Shown here piece after piece: positions 37,255 through 45,954 of a stretch of 64,000 nucleotides of DNA (its first letter is position 1; every line of letters starts with the position of its first letter). The notes beneath the pieces were generated by a model. The model searched no databases. It saw only the letters and a list, made by a program, of their open reading frames with translations, and was not told the origin of the DNA. Both the position numbers and the translations under genes were made by a program. Origin of the DNA: Fidelibacterota bacterium. Its GTDB lineage: Bacteria > Fidelibacterota > Marinisomatia > Marinisomatales > TCS55. The DNA is taken from positions 1-64,000 of the forward strand of contig JAAZYX010000007.1 in assembly GCA_014239435.1 (NCBI GenBank). Direction: 5' to 3'.

Positions 37255-38478
37255 TCACCCCATTCGGTTAACGGCTAGGTTCATACTGACACCCGCCATC
37301 ATAAATGATGCCATGAGAAAAGACCCTCCGTAGGATATAAATGGGAGCGGAAGTCCCTTGACGGGAATGAGTCCGACCGTCATTGCGCAATTCACAAATA
37401 CATGCGCCAGAAATATGGACGCAAATCCGATCAGCACAAGCCCGGAAAATCTATCGTTGGACTCAAAAGCAGACCGAGTTATTCTAAAAATAAAAAAGGT
37501 AAATACCGTCAGCATTATCAATAGCGCAATAAACCCGAGTTCCTCACCCATGACGGAAACAATAAAATCTGATTCCTGCACCGGTAAAAATTTGAGATGA
37601 GTTTGCGTGCCTTGTCCCCAGCCTTTTCCCAAAAACCCGCCGGAGCCAATCGCCATTTTACTTTGAATGATTTGGTACCCTGCGCCTAAAGGATCTAAAT
37701 CGGGATTCAGTAGCGTTAACACTCGTTTTTGCTGAAAAGGTCGCAGCAGATTCCACGCTACAGGTGTAAGCAGACCTAAAAAGATATTTCCAAAATACAG
37801 ACCAATTCCGGTTAAAAGTTTGGGTTTCGACAGATAAAAAATGATAGCCATAAATCCTGCCCATATAAAAAATGGAACAAGGTGGAATGCGGTTAAAATG
37901 CTGAAGATCGGCGCTATAAACAGGAAAAGGTGAAATGGCCTTGCGCCAACCCAAAACAACATCGGAATCAACGGCGTTATTAAAATAATGGCTGTGCCAA
38001 GATCGGGTTGATTCAAAACTATCAACGATGGCGCAAGCACGATGAAGCATGGAAACACTAGTGAGCCAAAATGCCGCATCTGAAGATTTCTGTCAGAAAG
38101 GTATCGGGCCAAAGCAATGACAATTATGATTTTCGCAAATTCAGACGGCTGTACGCTCACTGGAAGTCCCAAGTCAATCCAACGGTGCGTCCCAGCAACT
38201 TTTTCACCCAAAAAGGGTACTGCCAATATCCCAAGTGTCAGAAAATATAAAATATAGATATACTTGTGAATAAAATTTCTTGAAACCAAAAATGAACTTC
38301 CAAAACCAACCAATGCAGGAATGAGGATGATGGATTGTTTAAAGAAAAGGTTTTGCGCCAATGCGGTTCCCTGGTGAAGAGAAATGCTGTATAATATCCC
38401 CAATCCTAGGACAGAAAGAAACACCGGCATCAACAGAAGCGATTGAGGAGTTTCAGCAATTTTTCGCGTAAGTGTCAT
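37255..38478 (-). CDS. rodA: rod-shape SEDS glycosyltransferase RodA
   Basis: RodA is the peptidoglycan polymerase of the elongasome. The 407-residue protein has about ten membrane helices and the SEDS signatures 'WIDLGLPVSVQPSEFAKI', 'LIVLNQPDLGTAI', 'GAGYQIIQSKMAIGSGGFLGKGWG' (ends noted) and 'LPFISYGGSF'. The ATG overlaps the mrdA stop (ATGA). It is last of mreB-mreC-mreD-mrdA-rodA, the standard order. Confidence 0.96.
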   Translation of the reverse strand: MTLTRKIAETPQSLLLMPVFLSVLGLGILYSISLHQGTALAQNLFFKQSIILIPALVGFGSSFLVSRNFIHKYIYILYFLTLGILAVPFLGEKVAGTHRWIDLGLPVSVQPSEFAKIIIVIALARYLSDRNLQMRHFGSLVFPCFIVLAPSLIVLNQPDLGTAIILITPLIPMLFWVGARPFHLFLFIAPIFSILTAFHLVPFFIWAGFMAIIFYLSKPKLLTGIGLYFGNIFLGLLTPVAWNLLRPFQQKRVLTLLNPDLDPLGAGYQIIQSKMAIGSGGFLGKGWGQGTQTHLKFLPVQESDFIVSVMGEELGFIALLIMLTVFTFFIFRITRSAFESNDRFSGLVLIGFASIFLAHVFVNCAMTVGLIPVKGLPLPFISYGGSFLMASFMMAGVSMNLAVNRMG

Positions 38479-40250
38479 GGTGTTTTTTCAGCCATTTGTG
38501 TGGATTCACTATTAAAATATTGAGCAAAAATCCTACGTGCTTTTGGCGCCGCCACCTCTCCTCCGTGTCCGCTGTTTTCAATCAGCAGCACCAGTGAAAC
38601 TTTCCGGCCATCCTTTTCGCCATAGCCGATAAACCATGCGTGAGGCTCTCCATGTGGATTTTCCGACGTACCGGTTTTTCCTGCTAGTTTCAATCCTTTA
38701 ATTTTTGGATTTGCTGATTTACCGGTACCCCGCAAACCATACACTACTTTTCCCATATGTGAACTGATTTTTTCCCAAATGCTATTGCTGTAATGCGGGC
38801 TTGAACCGGATATGCCGCCCTGCCCTTTTACAAAATGAAGTTTTCCTGCTCTTCCTTCTGTAGCGAGATGATTGATATACATCGCCATCTGCACGGGTGT
38901 TACCAATATTTCCCCTTGACCAACAGCCATATTCAAGAGGTTTCCCCGTGCCCATCCTCGGCGTCCGTACCGCTTATTCATAAACGCCCTGTCCGGAATG
39001 ATTCCTTTGGATTCTATCGGGAAATCATATCCAGTTTTCCGGCCAAATCCAAAACGATCCCACACCATCCACAAATCCTTGAGAGAAATGCGCTGAACCG
39101 TCTGATAAAAATACACATTACAGGATTGCTCGATGGCCTGTTCTAAGTTGACAAATCCATGACCTTCTTCTTTCCAGCACCGAAAAAAGCGGTCACCAAA
39201 TTCATAAGATCCGGTGCATTCGATCCTTTCTGAAGGATTGATTTTTTGTTTATTTAACAATGCAATTGTCGTCAGCATTTTAAACGTGGATCCCGGAGGA
39301 TATAATCCATTGGCGAATCGGTTTAGCAACGGTTTATTTGTATCGGATACTATGTGGCTCCAATCTATCCCAGACATCGACCCGCGAAACAATTCCGGTA
39401 AATAATCCGGAGAACTGGCGCATGCGATAATTTCTCCTGTTTCTGGAATAGATACAATACCAACACCTCGCACTCCCTGCAATTCCCTCTCCAATGCTTC
39501 CTGAATGGTAATATCAATGGTTGTCATGAGGTTTCGTCCCGGAATGGGACTAATATCTTCTCGTTCTGCGATTTGTCCAACTTCCCGTCCAAAAGCGTCC
39601 ACCTGAAAAAATGATGCACCCTTTTCACCTCTTAATGAAGATTCATATTGTTTTTCAAGTCCTACCCATCCTATCAAATCACCTGCTTCATAATCGCTTT
39701 GTTTATCCGCCACCACCTTGGCGCTGTTATCCAAATCCTTTATATAGCCCACCAAATGAGACGCCCGCACTTTTTGTGTATAAATCCGCTCGGGATGCTG
39801 TGTATAAAATACTCCCGGAAGAGCCAGCTTATTTTCTTCGATTCTGCTGAGTTCATCAAACGAAAGGTCTTTCGCTAGTTTTGCGGGAAGGAAGCGTGTT
39901 CGGTAATACTTTTTATAATTGGATACCAAAATGGATTTATCTAAACCGATATTTTGCCCGATCACAGAAAATTGCTCTTCTTTGCTTTCCATTTCTCCCG
40001 GAATGCAATACAGCACATACGTTGGATAATTGTCCACGAGAATGACTCCGTTTCTATCCAAAATAAGTCCGCGCGGAGCATCCAGCGAAACGGCTCGAAT
40101 TCTGTTACTGTCCGCTCTTTTTCTATACGTGTCATAATTCAATATTTGCAGATTGAAAAACCGTCCGAGCAGTATTGCCATCAACACGAATGTTAACAGA
40201 TTAAATGCTAGATACCTCGATCGTGGAACTTGGTTATCAGCTTTCAGCAT
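38475..40250 (-). CDS. mrdA: penicillin-binding protein 2 (MrdA)
   Basis: The elongation-specific transpeptidase that works with RodA. A single membrane anchor (about 12-36) is followed by the PBP dimerisation domain and the transpeptidase domain. Catalytic motifs are 'STFK' at 321-324 (Ser321 nucleophile), 'SCN' at 376-378 and 'KTGT' near 533. At 591 aa it is a normal class B PBP. Its start overlaps the mreD end, and it precedes rodA. Confidence 0.96.
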   Translation of the reverse strand: MLKADNQVPRSRYLAFNLLTFVLMAILLGRFFNLQILNYDTYRKRADSNRIRAVSLDAPRGLILDRNGVILVDNYPTYVLYCIPGEMESKEEQFSVIGQNIGLDKSILVSNYKKYYRTRFLPAKLAKDLSFDELSRIEENKLALPGVFYTQHPERIYTQKVRASHLVGYIKDLDNSAKVVADKQSDYEAGDLIGWVGLEKQYESSLRGEKGASFFQVDAFGREVGQIAEREDISPIPGRNLMTTIDITIQEALERELQGVRGVGIVSIPETGEIIACASSPDYLPELFRGSMSGIDWSHIVSDTNKPLLNRFANGLYPPGSTFKMLTTIALLNKQKINPSERIECTGSYEFGDRFFRCWKEEGHGFVNLEQAIEQSCNVYFYQTVQRISLKDLWMVWDRFGFGRKTGYDFPIESKGIIPDRAFMNKRYGRRGWARGNLLNMAVGQGEILVTPVQMAMYINHLATEGRAGKLHFVKGQGGISGSSPHYSNSIWEKISSHMGKVVYGLRGTGKSANPKIKGLKLAGKTGTSENPHGEPHAWFIGYGEKDGRKVSLVLLIENSGHGGEVAAPKARRIFAQYFNSESTQMAEKTP

Positions 40251-40725
40251 CGCTCATCTTTGCAAACGGAATCATGAATTGAAGCACCGCTAAAAACCCA
40301 AGAGAATAACTGAATGAATATGCCCAATTCAGGAAGAAAATTCCCGGATTGGTTTCGAATGTGTAATGGAATCTAACGAAAGAAAATATCAGAAAATGCA
40401 CCAGTACAATGCTGACCCACCCTAAATGGAAATACATCGGAACCCAGCGCTGATAACGTCCATGAAGATATCCTGCTAAATATCCGGTAACGGAACACGT
40501 TAATGATGTGAGTCCAAAATAGGACCCGACTCCTGCAAAATCCACCAAAAGCCCGGCGAAGAATCCTGCGAGAACGCCGAAATACCTTCCGTGCATTACG
40601 CCGATATAGAGAACAAGAATCATGATGAAATCCGGGCGAATGGCATTAATTGACATGACTTCAGCCAGAAAGAACTGCATTAGAAAAATGCCAAGCACCC
40701 AAAAAATGAATTCACTATTGCGCAT
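40237..40725 (-). CDS. mreD: rod-shape protein MreD
   Basis: A small (162 aa) polytopic membrane protein with about five hydrophobic segments, including 'AIRPDFIMILVLYIGVMHG', the conserved PDxxLI-type region of MreD. It sits between mreC (11-base overlap) and mrdA (14-base overlap). MreD is weakly conserved, so much of the assignment rests on gene order. Confidence 0.88.
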   Translation of the reverse strand: MRNSEFIFWVLGIFLMQFFLAEVMSINAIRPDFIMILVLYIGVMHGRYFGVLAGFFAGLLVDFAGVGSYFGLTSLTCSVTGYLAGYLHGRYQRWVPMYFHLGWVSIVLVHFLIFSFVRFHYTFETNPGIFFLNWAYSFSYSLGFLAVLQFMIPFAKMSDAES

Positions 40726-41512
40726 CTACAACCTCGGTAATGATGAAAACATTTAACAGAGAGCTCAAATCGTTGTGCATTTTGACGCGGACACTTTTCT
40801 GAAAACTGGCTCGCTCGTCGCGGATGCTAATGACGTCTCCGATGGGAATATCTTTCGGGAAATAATCGCTGAATCCGGAAGTCACAATCGCATCGCCGAC
40901 CGTTACTTCAGCATTTTTCTGTACTTCACGAATTTCGCATATATCTTCATTGAGCCAGCGTAAAATACCGGTAGATCCGCCGGGAAGAATCCGGACACTT
41001 ATTCGGAAATTGTGATCGGAAATCATCTGCACCACAGAACTGGTTTCACCGACTATGACTGTTTTTCCAATGATTCCTTTCGGCGTCAGCACAGGATTGT
41101 TTTCTGAAATTCCCTCCCTTTTTCCAACATCAACCGTAAGGGATACCATATTAGATGTGAGGCCTTTGTGAATCACTTTTGCCGGCTGAAGGGATATTCG
41201 GCTGTCCCGTTTAAAATTGAGCATGTCACGAAGATGCCGGTTTTCTTCTGCCAAATGCAGCATAGATTCCATTTGAAGCGTGAGCTGCAGATTTTTTTCG
41301 CGAAGCAGATTTGCTTCTTCTTCCAGAGTTCCCATGGACCGTATCCACGCCATCGGCGCATAGAGCACGGAAAAAATATCATTCGCTTTTGCGCGGAGCA
41401 GACGAATGTCTTTAGAATCGTTGGTAAAAATTAAGGTGATGGAAATAAAAACCGCCAGAATCAGAGACAAGTGGTCTTTTTGGCGGAGGATGGTGAGATA
41501 AAGATATCTCAT
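40715..41512 (-). CDS. mreC: rod-shape protein MreC
   Basis: A 265-residue protein with one N-terminal membrane helix (about 14-32), a coiled coil (about 60-98, 'EEEANLLREKNLQLTLQME') and the periplasmic double beta-barrel with 'DVGKREGISENNPVLTPKGIIGK' (ends noted) and 'GDAIVTSGFSDYFPKDIPIG', both MreC signatures. MreC links MreB filaments to PBP2. It lies 6 bases after mreB. Confidence 0.95.
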   Translation of the reverse strand: MRYLYLTILRQKDHLSLILAVFISITLIFTNDSKDIRLLRAKANDIFSVLYAPMAWIRSMGTLEEEANLLREKNLQLTLQMESMLHLAEENRHLRDMLNFKRDSRISLQPAKVIHKGLTSNMVSLTVDVGKREGISENNPVLTPKGIIGKTVIVGETSSVVQMISDHNFRISVRILPGGSTGILRWLNEDICEIREVQKNAEVTVGDAIVTSGFSDYFPKDIPIGDVISIRDERASFQKSVRVKMHNDLSSLLNVFIITEVVDAQ

Positions 41513-41517
41513 TTAGA

Positions 41518-42546
41518 TTATAACAATACGGACTCGTATTTGGTTACATTTTCAAGGACCATTCCTGTACCGCGAACCACAGACAAAAGCGGTTCTTCTG
41601 CGCGATTCACCGGCACATTGGTTCTGTCTCGAATCAACTGATCTATATCTTTTAGCATACTGCCTCCGCCGGTCATAATAATGCCTCGATCTAAAATATC
41701 TGCCGAAAGTTCCGGAGGTGTTTTTTCCAATGCGCGTTTCACTGCTTCCACAATATCGTTTACCGTATCTTTTAATGCTTGTCTGATTTCGTCGGAAGAC
41801 ACGTCAATGGTTTTCGGAATCCCGGAAATAAGGTCGCGTCCCTTCACCGGCACAGATTCTGTTTGCGTCCGCATGGCAGCGCCGACTTGCTTTTTAATAC
41901 GTTCACCCGTGGCTTGGCCAATATCAAGTTTATGTTCATCTTTAAACCATTTAACGATGGCGTCATCCATTTCGTCTCCGGCGATTTTAATAGTCTCGTT
42001 CAGCACAACACCGTTCAGAGAAATCACGGCAATTTCTGTGGTGCCGCCGCCAATATCTACAATTATGTTTCCAACAGGCTGACTAATATCCAATCCAATC
42101 CCGATCGCCGCCGCTACCGGTTCTTCAATCAGAAATACCTCCCGCGCGTTGGCCCGTTCACCTGAATCTTTCACAGCTTTTATTTCCACTTCTGTTACAC
42201 CGGACGGAATGCAAATCACCATGCGCGGACGTGCGAGGCGGTTCATATTTATTTTTCTCACAAAACCCTGGATCATTCCATCCGTCATGTTGAAGTCGGC
42301 AATAACGCCGTCTCGCAAAGGACGAATCGTTTCGATGGCGCCGTGGGTTTTTCCAATCATTGCTTTAGCTTCGTTTCCTACGGCAATAATTGAACCATCG
42401 TTCACGGAACGTGCCACGACCGAAGGTTCGTTAATGAGGATTCCTTTGCCCTTCACCCAGATTAGCGTATTGGCCGTTCCGAGGTCAATGGCAAGATCGC
42501 CTGAAATCCAGGAAAAGGTATTAGAGAGTTTGTTTAAAAAAGACAT
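41518..42546 (-). CDS. mreB: actin-like cell-shape protein MreB
   Basis: The bacterial actin that guides lateral wall synthesis. Phosphate-binding motifs are 'DLGTANTLIWVKGKG' (phosphate 1), 'DIGGGTTEIAVISLNG' (phosphate 2) and 'IIMTGGGSMLKDID' (adenosine site); 'LRDGVIADF' is also visible. At 342 aa it is full length. It is the first gene of the mre cluster. A 50-base gap separates it from the orphan ABC ATPase gene upstream. Confidence 0.97.
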   Translation of the reverse strand: MSFLNKLSNTFSWISGDLAIDLGTANTLIWVKGKGILINEPSVVARSVNDGSIIAVGNEAKAMIGKTHGAIETIRPLRDGVIADFNMTDGMIQGFVRKINMNRLARPRMVICIPSGVTEVEIKAVKDSGERANAREVFLIEEPVAAAIGIGLDISQPVGNIIVDIGGGTTEIAVISLNGVVLNETIKIAGDEMDDAIVKWFKDEHKLDIGQATGERIKKQVGAAMRTQTESVPVKGRDLISGIPKTIDVSSDEIRQALKDTVNDIVEAVKRALEKTPPELSADILDRGIIMTGGGSMLKDIDQLIRDRTNVPVNRAEEPLLSVVRGTGMVLENVTKYESVLL

Positions 42547-42596
42547 GCGTCGTTTACGGCTTCACTTTCATTCAAATTTTGGATGGCAAATCTAAC

Positions 42597-43412
42597 TCAA
42601 CTTGACGAAGATGGCATTAGTATTTCATCCTCTTTCTGATGATTTTTCCCGGGAATCGATCCTAACAGAATTTGGGTGTATTCATGTTTTGGATTTTGAA
42701 ACACCTGTTCGACTGTCCCGGATTCGACGATGTGTCCGCCGTTCATCACCAACACAGTATCTGTAAAAGATTCCACCACATGAAGATCGTGCGTAGTAAA
42801 CAAGATTGAAATAGATTTTTGTTCCGACAAATCTTTCATGAGGTTCAAGATTTTTGCCTGGACGGATACATCGAGAGCAGACACTATTTCATCGCAAATT
42901 AATACGTCCGGTTCCACCGCTAAGGATCGGGCAATGCAAACGCGCTGACGCTGTCCTCCGCTGAGCTCATGCGGATATTTGGCTGCTGCATCTTTCGGAA
43001 TTTCTGTTTGATCCATCAACGCGGTCAATCTTTCATTAGGATTTTTAGCATTTGGATACAGCTGAATTACTTCATTCAATGTTTCATTAACGCTCATTCT
43101 CGGATTGAGCGAACTGTATGGATCCTGAAAAATAATCTGAATTTTTTGCCGCAAATGGCGCATGTTGGATGGATGGTATTCTTCGGTTTTGAAAATGAAA
43201 GAACCTGAAATTTTCGGCACCAATCCAACGATGGATTTACCAAGTGTAGATTTCCCAGATCCCGATTCTCCGACGATAGATAAAATTTCTCCGGCGTGAA
43301 GGTCAAAATTAATATCTTTCAGAATTTGGGTCCATCCGGCACTGCCGAAAAATGAAGCGGACGAAGATGGATAAAAAGCAGAAACGTTTTGTAAAGAAAG
43401 TACCGACGGCAC
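42597..43412 (-). CDS. orphan oligopeptide-type ABC ATPase (OppF/DppF-like)
   Basis: Walker A is 'GESGSGKS' at 48-55, the Q-loop is 'IIFQDPYSSLNPRMSV' (the SLNP motif is typical of Opp/Dpp ATPases), the signature is 'LSGGQRQR', Walker B is 'LICDEIVSALDVSVQ' and the H-loop is 'FTTHDLHVV'. At 271 aa it is one nucleotide-binding domain with the start of an Opp-type C-extension. No permease or binding protein is adjacent, so its partners must be encoded elsewhere. The start is GTG at 43,412, 5 bases after the RNase H stop. Confidence 0.85.
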   Translation of the reverse strand: MPSVLSLQNVSAFYPSSSASFFGSAGWTQILKDINFDLHAGEILSIVGESGSGKSTLGKSIVGLVPKISGSFIFKTEEYHPSNMRHLRQKIQIIFQDPYSSLNPRMSVNETLNEVIQLYPNAKNPNERLTALMDQTEIPKDAAAKYPHELSGGQRQRVCIARSLAVEPDVLICDEIVSALDVSVQAKILNLMKDLSEQKSISILFTTHDLHVVESFTDTVLVMNGGHIVESGTVEQVFQNPKHEYTQILLGSIPGKNHQKEDEILMPSSSS

Positions 43413-43417
43413 AGATG

Positions 43418-43927
43418 TCAGTCCCGGCCGCTCATCATGGCTTGCTTACTTAGTTTATCCGCTGCCGTATTTTTTTCACGGGGAATATGTTCGCAACTCC
43501 ATGAATCCAATTTTTTCAGGTAACCGTGCGCCGTGGAATGCAGCGCTTTCATGCGATCGTCCTTGACCTTGTAATCTCCATTTATCTGATTGACTACAAG
43601 CTGGCTATCTGCATATATTGCTAAACTTGACACTTTTAGCTCAATGGACAGTTCCACTCCCCGAATGAGCGCTGAGTATTCAGCTTCATTGTTGGTTTTA
43701 TCATTGAGGTATTCAGAAAAAGAATATAGTTCTTCGCCTTCCCGATACAGCACACCGCCGATGCCGGCTGTCTTGGAATGCAAATCCGCCGCGCCGTCCA
43801 CGAAAAGTTCTACCGGTTCGGAAGTGGTTAATTTATTATACAATTTTTCCAGAACACCATCGGACCGGTTTTCCTTTGTTGATAGTAGATCGCGGAGGGC
43901 GTTGATTTCGTCTTTATTCAGCTTCAT
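43418..43927 (-). CDS. ribonuclease H family protein
   Basis: A 169-residue type 1 RNase H-like nuclease with an extra ~38-residue N-terminal segment. The acidic catalytic set is Asp44 ('FVDGAAD'), Glu81/83 ('TNNEAEY'), Asp107 ('YADSQLVV') and Asp157 ('NTAADKLS'). 'VNQINGDYKVK' is typical of the archaeal/Bacillus YpdQ-like RNase HI group that lacks the basic handle. It should cleave RNA in RNA-DNA hybrids. It is the first gene before the 5' repeat element at 43,969 and is followed by the Opp-type ATPase. Confidence 0.88.
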   Translation of the reverse strand: MKLNKDEINALRDLLSTKENRSDGVLEKLYNKLTTSEPVELFVDGAADLHSKTAGIGGVLYREGEELYSFSEYLNDKTNNEAEYSALIRGVELSIELKVSSLAIYADSQLVVNQINGDYKVKDDRMKALHSTAHGYLKKLDSWSCEHIPREKNTAADKLSKQAMMSGRD

Positions 43928-43968
43928 AACTTATTTGAAAATAGGAAACTTTTTCATTTAAAAACCAA

Positions 43969-44095
43969 TGTCATTCTGAACGCCAGCCTGCCCCACGCAG
44001 TGTGTGGCCGGCAGGAAGTGAGGAATTTAAAAATAATGATTTTCGAAAAATCGACGATTGAGATTCTTCGGTCATTTCATTCCCTCAGAATGACA
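43969..44095. repeat. 127-bp palindrome-ended intergenic element with nested insertion
   Basis: A perfect 11-bp terminal inverted repeat TGTCATTCTGA (43,969-43,979) / TCAGAATGACA (44,085-44,095) bounds a non-coding segment containing 'AAGTGAGGAAT' and 'GAGATTCTTCGG', a layout often seen in interspersed intergenic repeats. Near its left end a 29-bp segment (43,987-44,015) bounded by CCTGCC and GGCAGG interrupts the sequence. No transposase is encoded. It fills most of the 232-base gap between RNase H and the hydrolase; the remainder shows nothing. Confidence 0.6.
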
Positions 44096-44159
44096 AAAAC
44101 TTTGTTTTTGACATCTTCTTATTCCCCTTCTTAAACTGTAGGGAAAAGCTCTTTAACTG

Positions 44160-45149
44160 TTACTGTTCAGAAGTCAATAAATGCTCATTCATAAATTCGC
44201 GGGCGAATTCAAACGCTGCTTTTCGTGACGGCGGATGACCGCCTAATGTCGGTCCGCGGTCCGCACAAAAAGCCAATCCGATTTTCTGACGGAGCGGTGA
44301 TGTCATCGGAATATCCATAAATTTCATCAGCACAGCTCCATCGCCTCTCAAGCGGAAAAGGCAGTCGGAAACTTTATATCCTCCCTCCTTTACATTCAGC
44401 GGATTTTCACTATCAAAAGAGTGATGAGCACCTTCATAAACCGTAATGTCCGCATCTATACCGGCCAACTGCATTTCGGATATCAGATTTTCACACGCAT
44501 CCGCCGGAACCCAATTGTCCAGTTCACCGATAAGAATGTGAATAGGCGCATCGGTAAATTCCATAATATCAAGCTCAAATATACAAGGCGGATAAATAGG
44601 CAAATGAGCGACGAAGCTGAGATCAGGATTGATGGCTTCTTTTAAAGGCTGCCAAGCGGAAAAGAGCGCAACAGAGCCGCCGAGACTCCATCCAGTAATT
44701 GCCGCGCGGTCCGTATCAACTCTGGGATCATCGCTCAGAACTTCCAAAGCGCGGTATGCATCCAGAATCATCATGGCAGACGTCACTTGAGTTTGAGTCC
44801 CGACAGTGGAAGTAACATTACGGCTGGCAAAACTGTGTAATTCGAAAGTTGCAATTCCCATTTCCCTGTACATAGCGAGATATTCAAAATGATGTTTACC
44901 CCAATCGAGGCTACCGGCAGCGCCGATGATCAACGGCAGATTTTTTTGTTCAGCACCGTCGGGGAATCGAAGCATTCCAAATACCTCCTGCGTTTCCTGA
45001 TTCTCAAGATCGGTAATTACGTGAAAAAAAGAAAATGGATTGGCGCTGGTAAATGTAATCCTCTCACCATTTTCACCTGCAAAAATACAGGTAAGCAACA
45101 GTCCAAATAATATTGTGTTAGATTTCAATCTTCCCAATCCCCTACCCAA
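44160..45149 (-). CDS. secreted alpha/beta hydrolase (dienelactone-hydrolase-like)
   Basis: A hydrolase of about 322-329 aa with a signal peptide ('NTILFGLLLTCIFAG'). The catalytic triad is visible: 'ITGWSLGGSVALF' (nucleophile Ser in GWSLGG), 'LIGELDNWVPA' (acid Asp) and 'YEGAHHSFD' (His). The general form is that of dienelactone hydrolase/acyl-esterase proteins. The substrate is unknown. The start is uncertain: TTG at 45,149 overlaps the nuclease gene; TTG at 45,128 gives a tidier signal peptide and follows a GGGGA. Confidence 0.8.
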   Translation of the reverse strand: MGRGLGRLKSNTILFGLLLTCIFAGENGERITFTSANPFSFFHVITDLENQETQEVFGMLRFPDGAEQKNLPLIIGAAGSLDWGKHHFEYLAMYREMGIATFELHSFASRNVTSTVGTQTQVTSAMMILDAYRALEVLSDDPRVDTDRAAITGWSLGGSVALFSAWQPLKEAINPDLSFVAHLPIYPPCIFELDIMEFTDAPIHILIGELDNWVPADACENLISEMQLAGIDADITVYEGAHHSFDSENPLNVKEGGYKVSDCLFRLRGDGAVLMKFMDIPMTSPLRQKIGLAFCADRGPTLGGHPPSRKAAFEFAREFMNEHLLTSEQ

Positions 45150-45939
45150 TAAACGGATTCGTTCCGCTTTGTGCGGGACATTCTTCCCAATAATAACACC
45201 AATTGCAGAGGATCATCGGTTTTGCAGGAAAGTCACCGCCGATTTCAATATTTAACTGAATCGCGTCAATACGTTTTTTGACATCATCCACAAGGGCTAC
45301 CATTTGCTGTGGCGTCCGCTCGGATTTTACTTCGAGATCCTGCTGTAAAAAATGCCAAACTAGTTTCACGGATTTGACATCATCTTTCTCGCTTTCAAGT
45401 GCAACCTGATACAAGGCGAGCTGTCCGTCTTTGTCTGCGGCAGTTTGGCTCAGCGCTCGTTTGCCTGTTTTGTAATCGTGAATTTCGTAATTGCCGTTTC
45501 CATCGTGGTCAATACGGTCGGCAATCCCTTTTAAAATATAGCTGTCGGTATCATCCAGCCGGAAAATGAATTCCACCTCATTCCCTTCCACGAGCTGCTC
45601 AAACGGCTGATATCGGCGGTAAAACGAAGCAAGGCAGCTTCTACCCAGATTGTAGTAATATTTCGGTTTATTTTCACGGCGGACAATGGCAATGCGCTTG
45701 TGCCATTTTTCATTCCATAGTGCTTCGTACTTTGCCTCTACGGAATCGAAAAAGATGATCTTCCCCTCCAGCACTTCATTGTACAAATACTCAATTGTTT
45801 CGTGCACCCGCTTCCCCATGAATGCTTCAATACCTTCATCATCTTTGTAAATTTTATCGATGTAGCGGAATTTGAACTGAGCAGGGCACTTTTTATAAGA
45901 TTCAAGGCTGCTGTATGAAAATCGTTCAATCAAAGTCAT
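45142..45939 (-). CDS. PD-(D/E)XK nuclease with Fe-S cysteines (Cas4/AddB-like)
   Basis: A RecB-family nuclease of 265 aa. Motifs are 'SLESYKKCP' (first cysteine), 'GKRVHETIEYL' (motif with His), 'GIADRIDHDG' (Asp), 'YEIHDYKTGK' (the D-x-K core) and 'DGQLALYQ' (QxxxY). At the C-terminus 'LCNWCYYWEECP' supplies three more cysteines, so a 4Fe-4S cluster is likely, as in Cas4 and the AddB C-domain. No CRISPR array or cas gene is present, so a general DNA-repair role is more likely. The ATG at 45,939 was chosen over TTG at 45,954. It follows the GWxTD gene closely. Confidence 0.85.
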   Translation of the reverse strand: MTLIERFSYSSLESYKKCPAQFKFRYIDKIYKDDEGIEAFMGKRVHETIEYLYNEVLEGKIIFFDSVEAKYEALWNEKWHKRIAIVRRENKPKYYYNLGRSCLASFYRRYQPFEQLVEGNEVEFIFRLDDTDSYILKGIADRIDHDGNGNYEIHDYKTGKRALSQTAADKDGQLALYQVALESEKDDVKSVKLVWHFLQQDLEVKSERTPQQMVALVDDVKKRIDAIQLNIEIGGDFPAKPMILCNWCYYWEECPAQSGTNPFIG

Positions 45940-45954
45940 TTGCGTCGGGCTCAA

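Noticed and set aside
45142-45939. cas4 of a CRISPR system
   Set aside because: No repeat-spacer array and no other cas genes are present; the nuclease type also occurs outside CRISPR.
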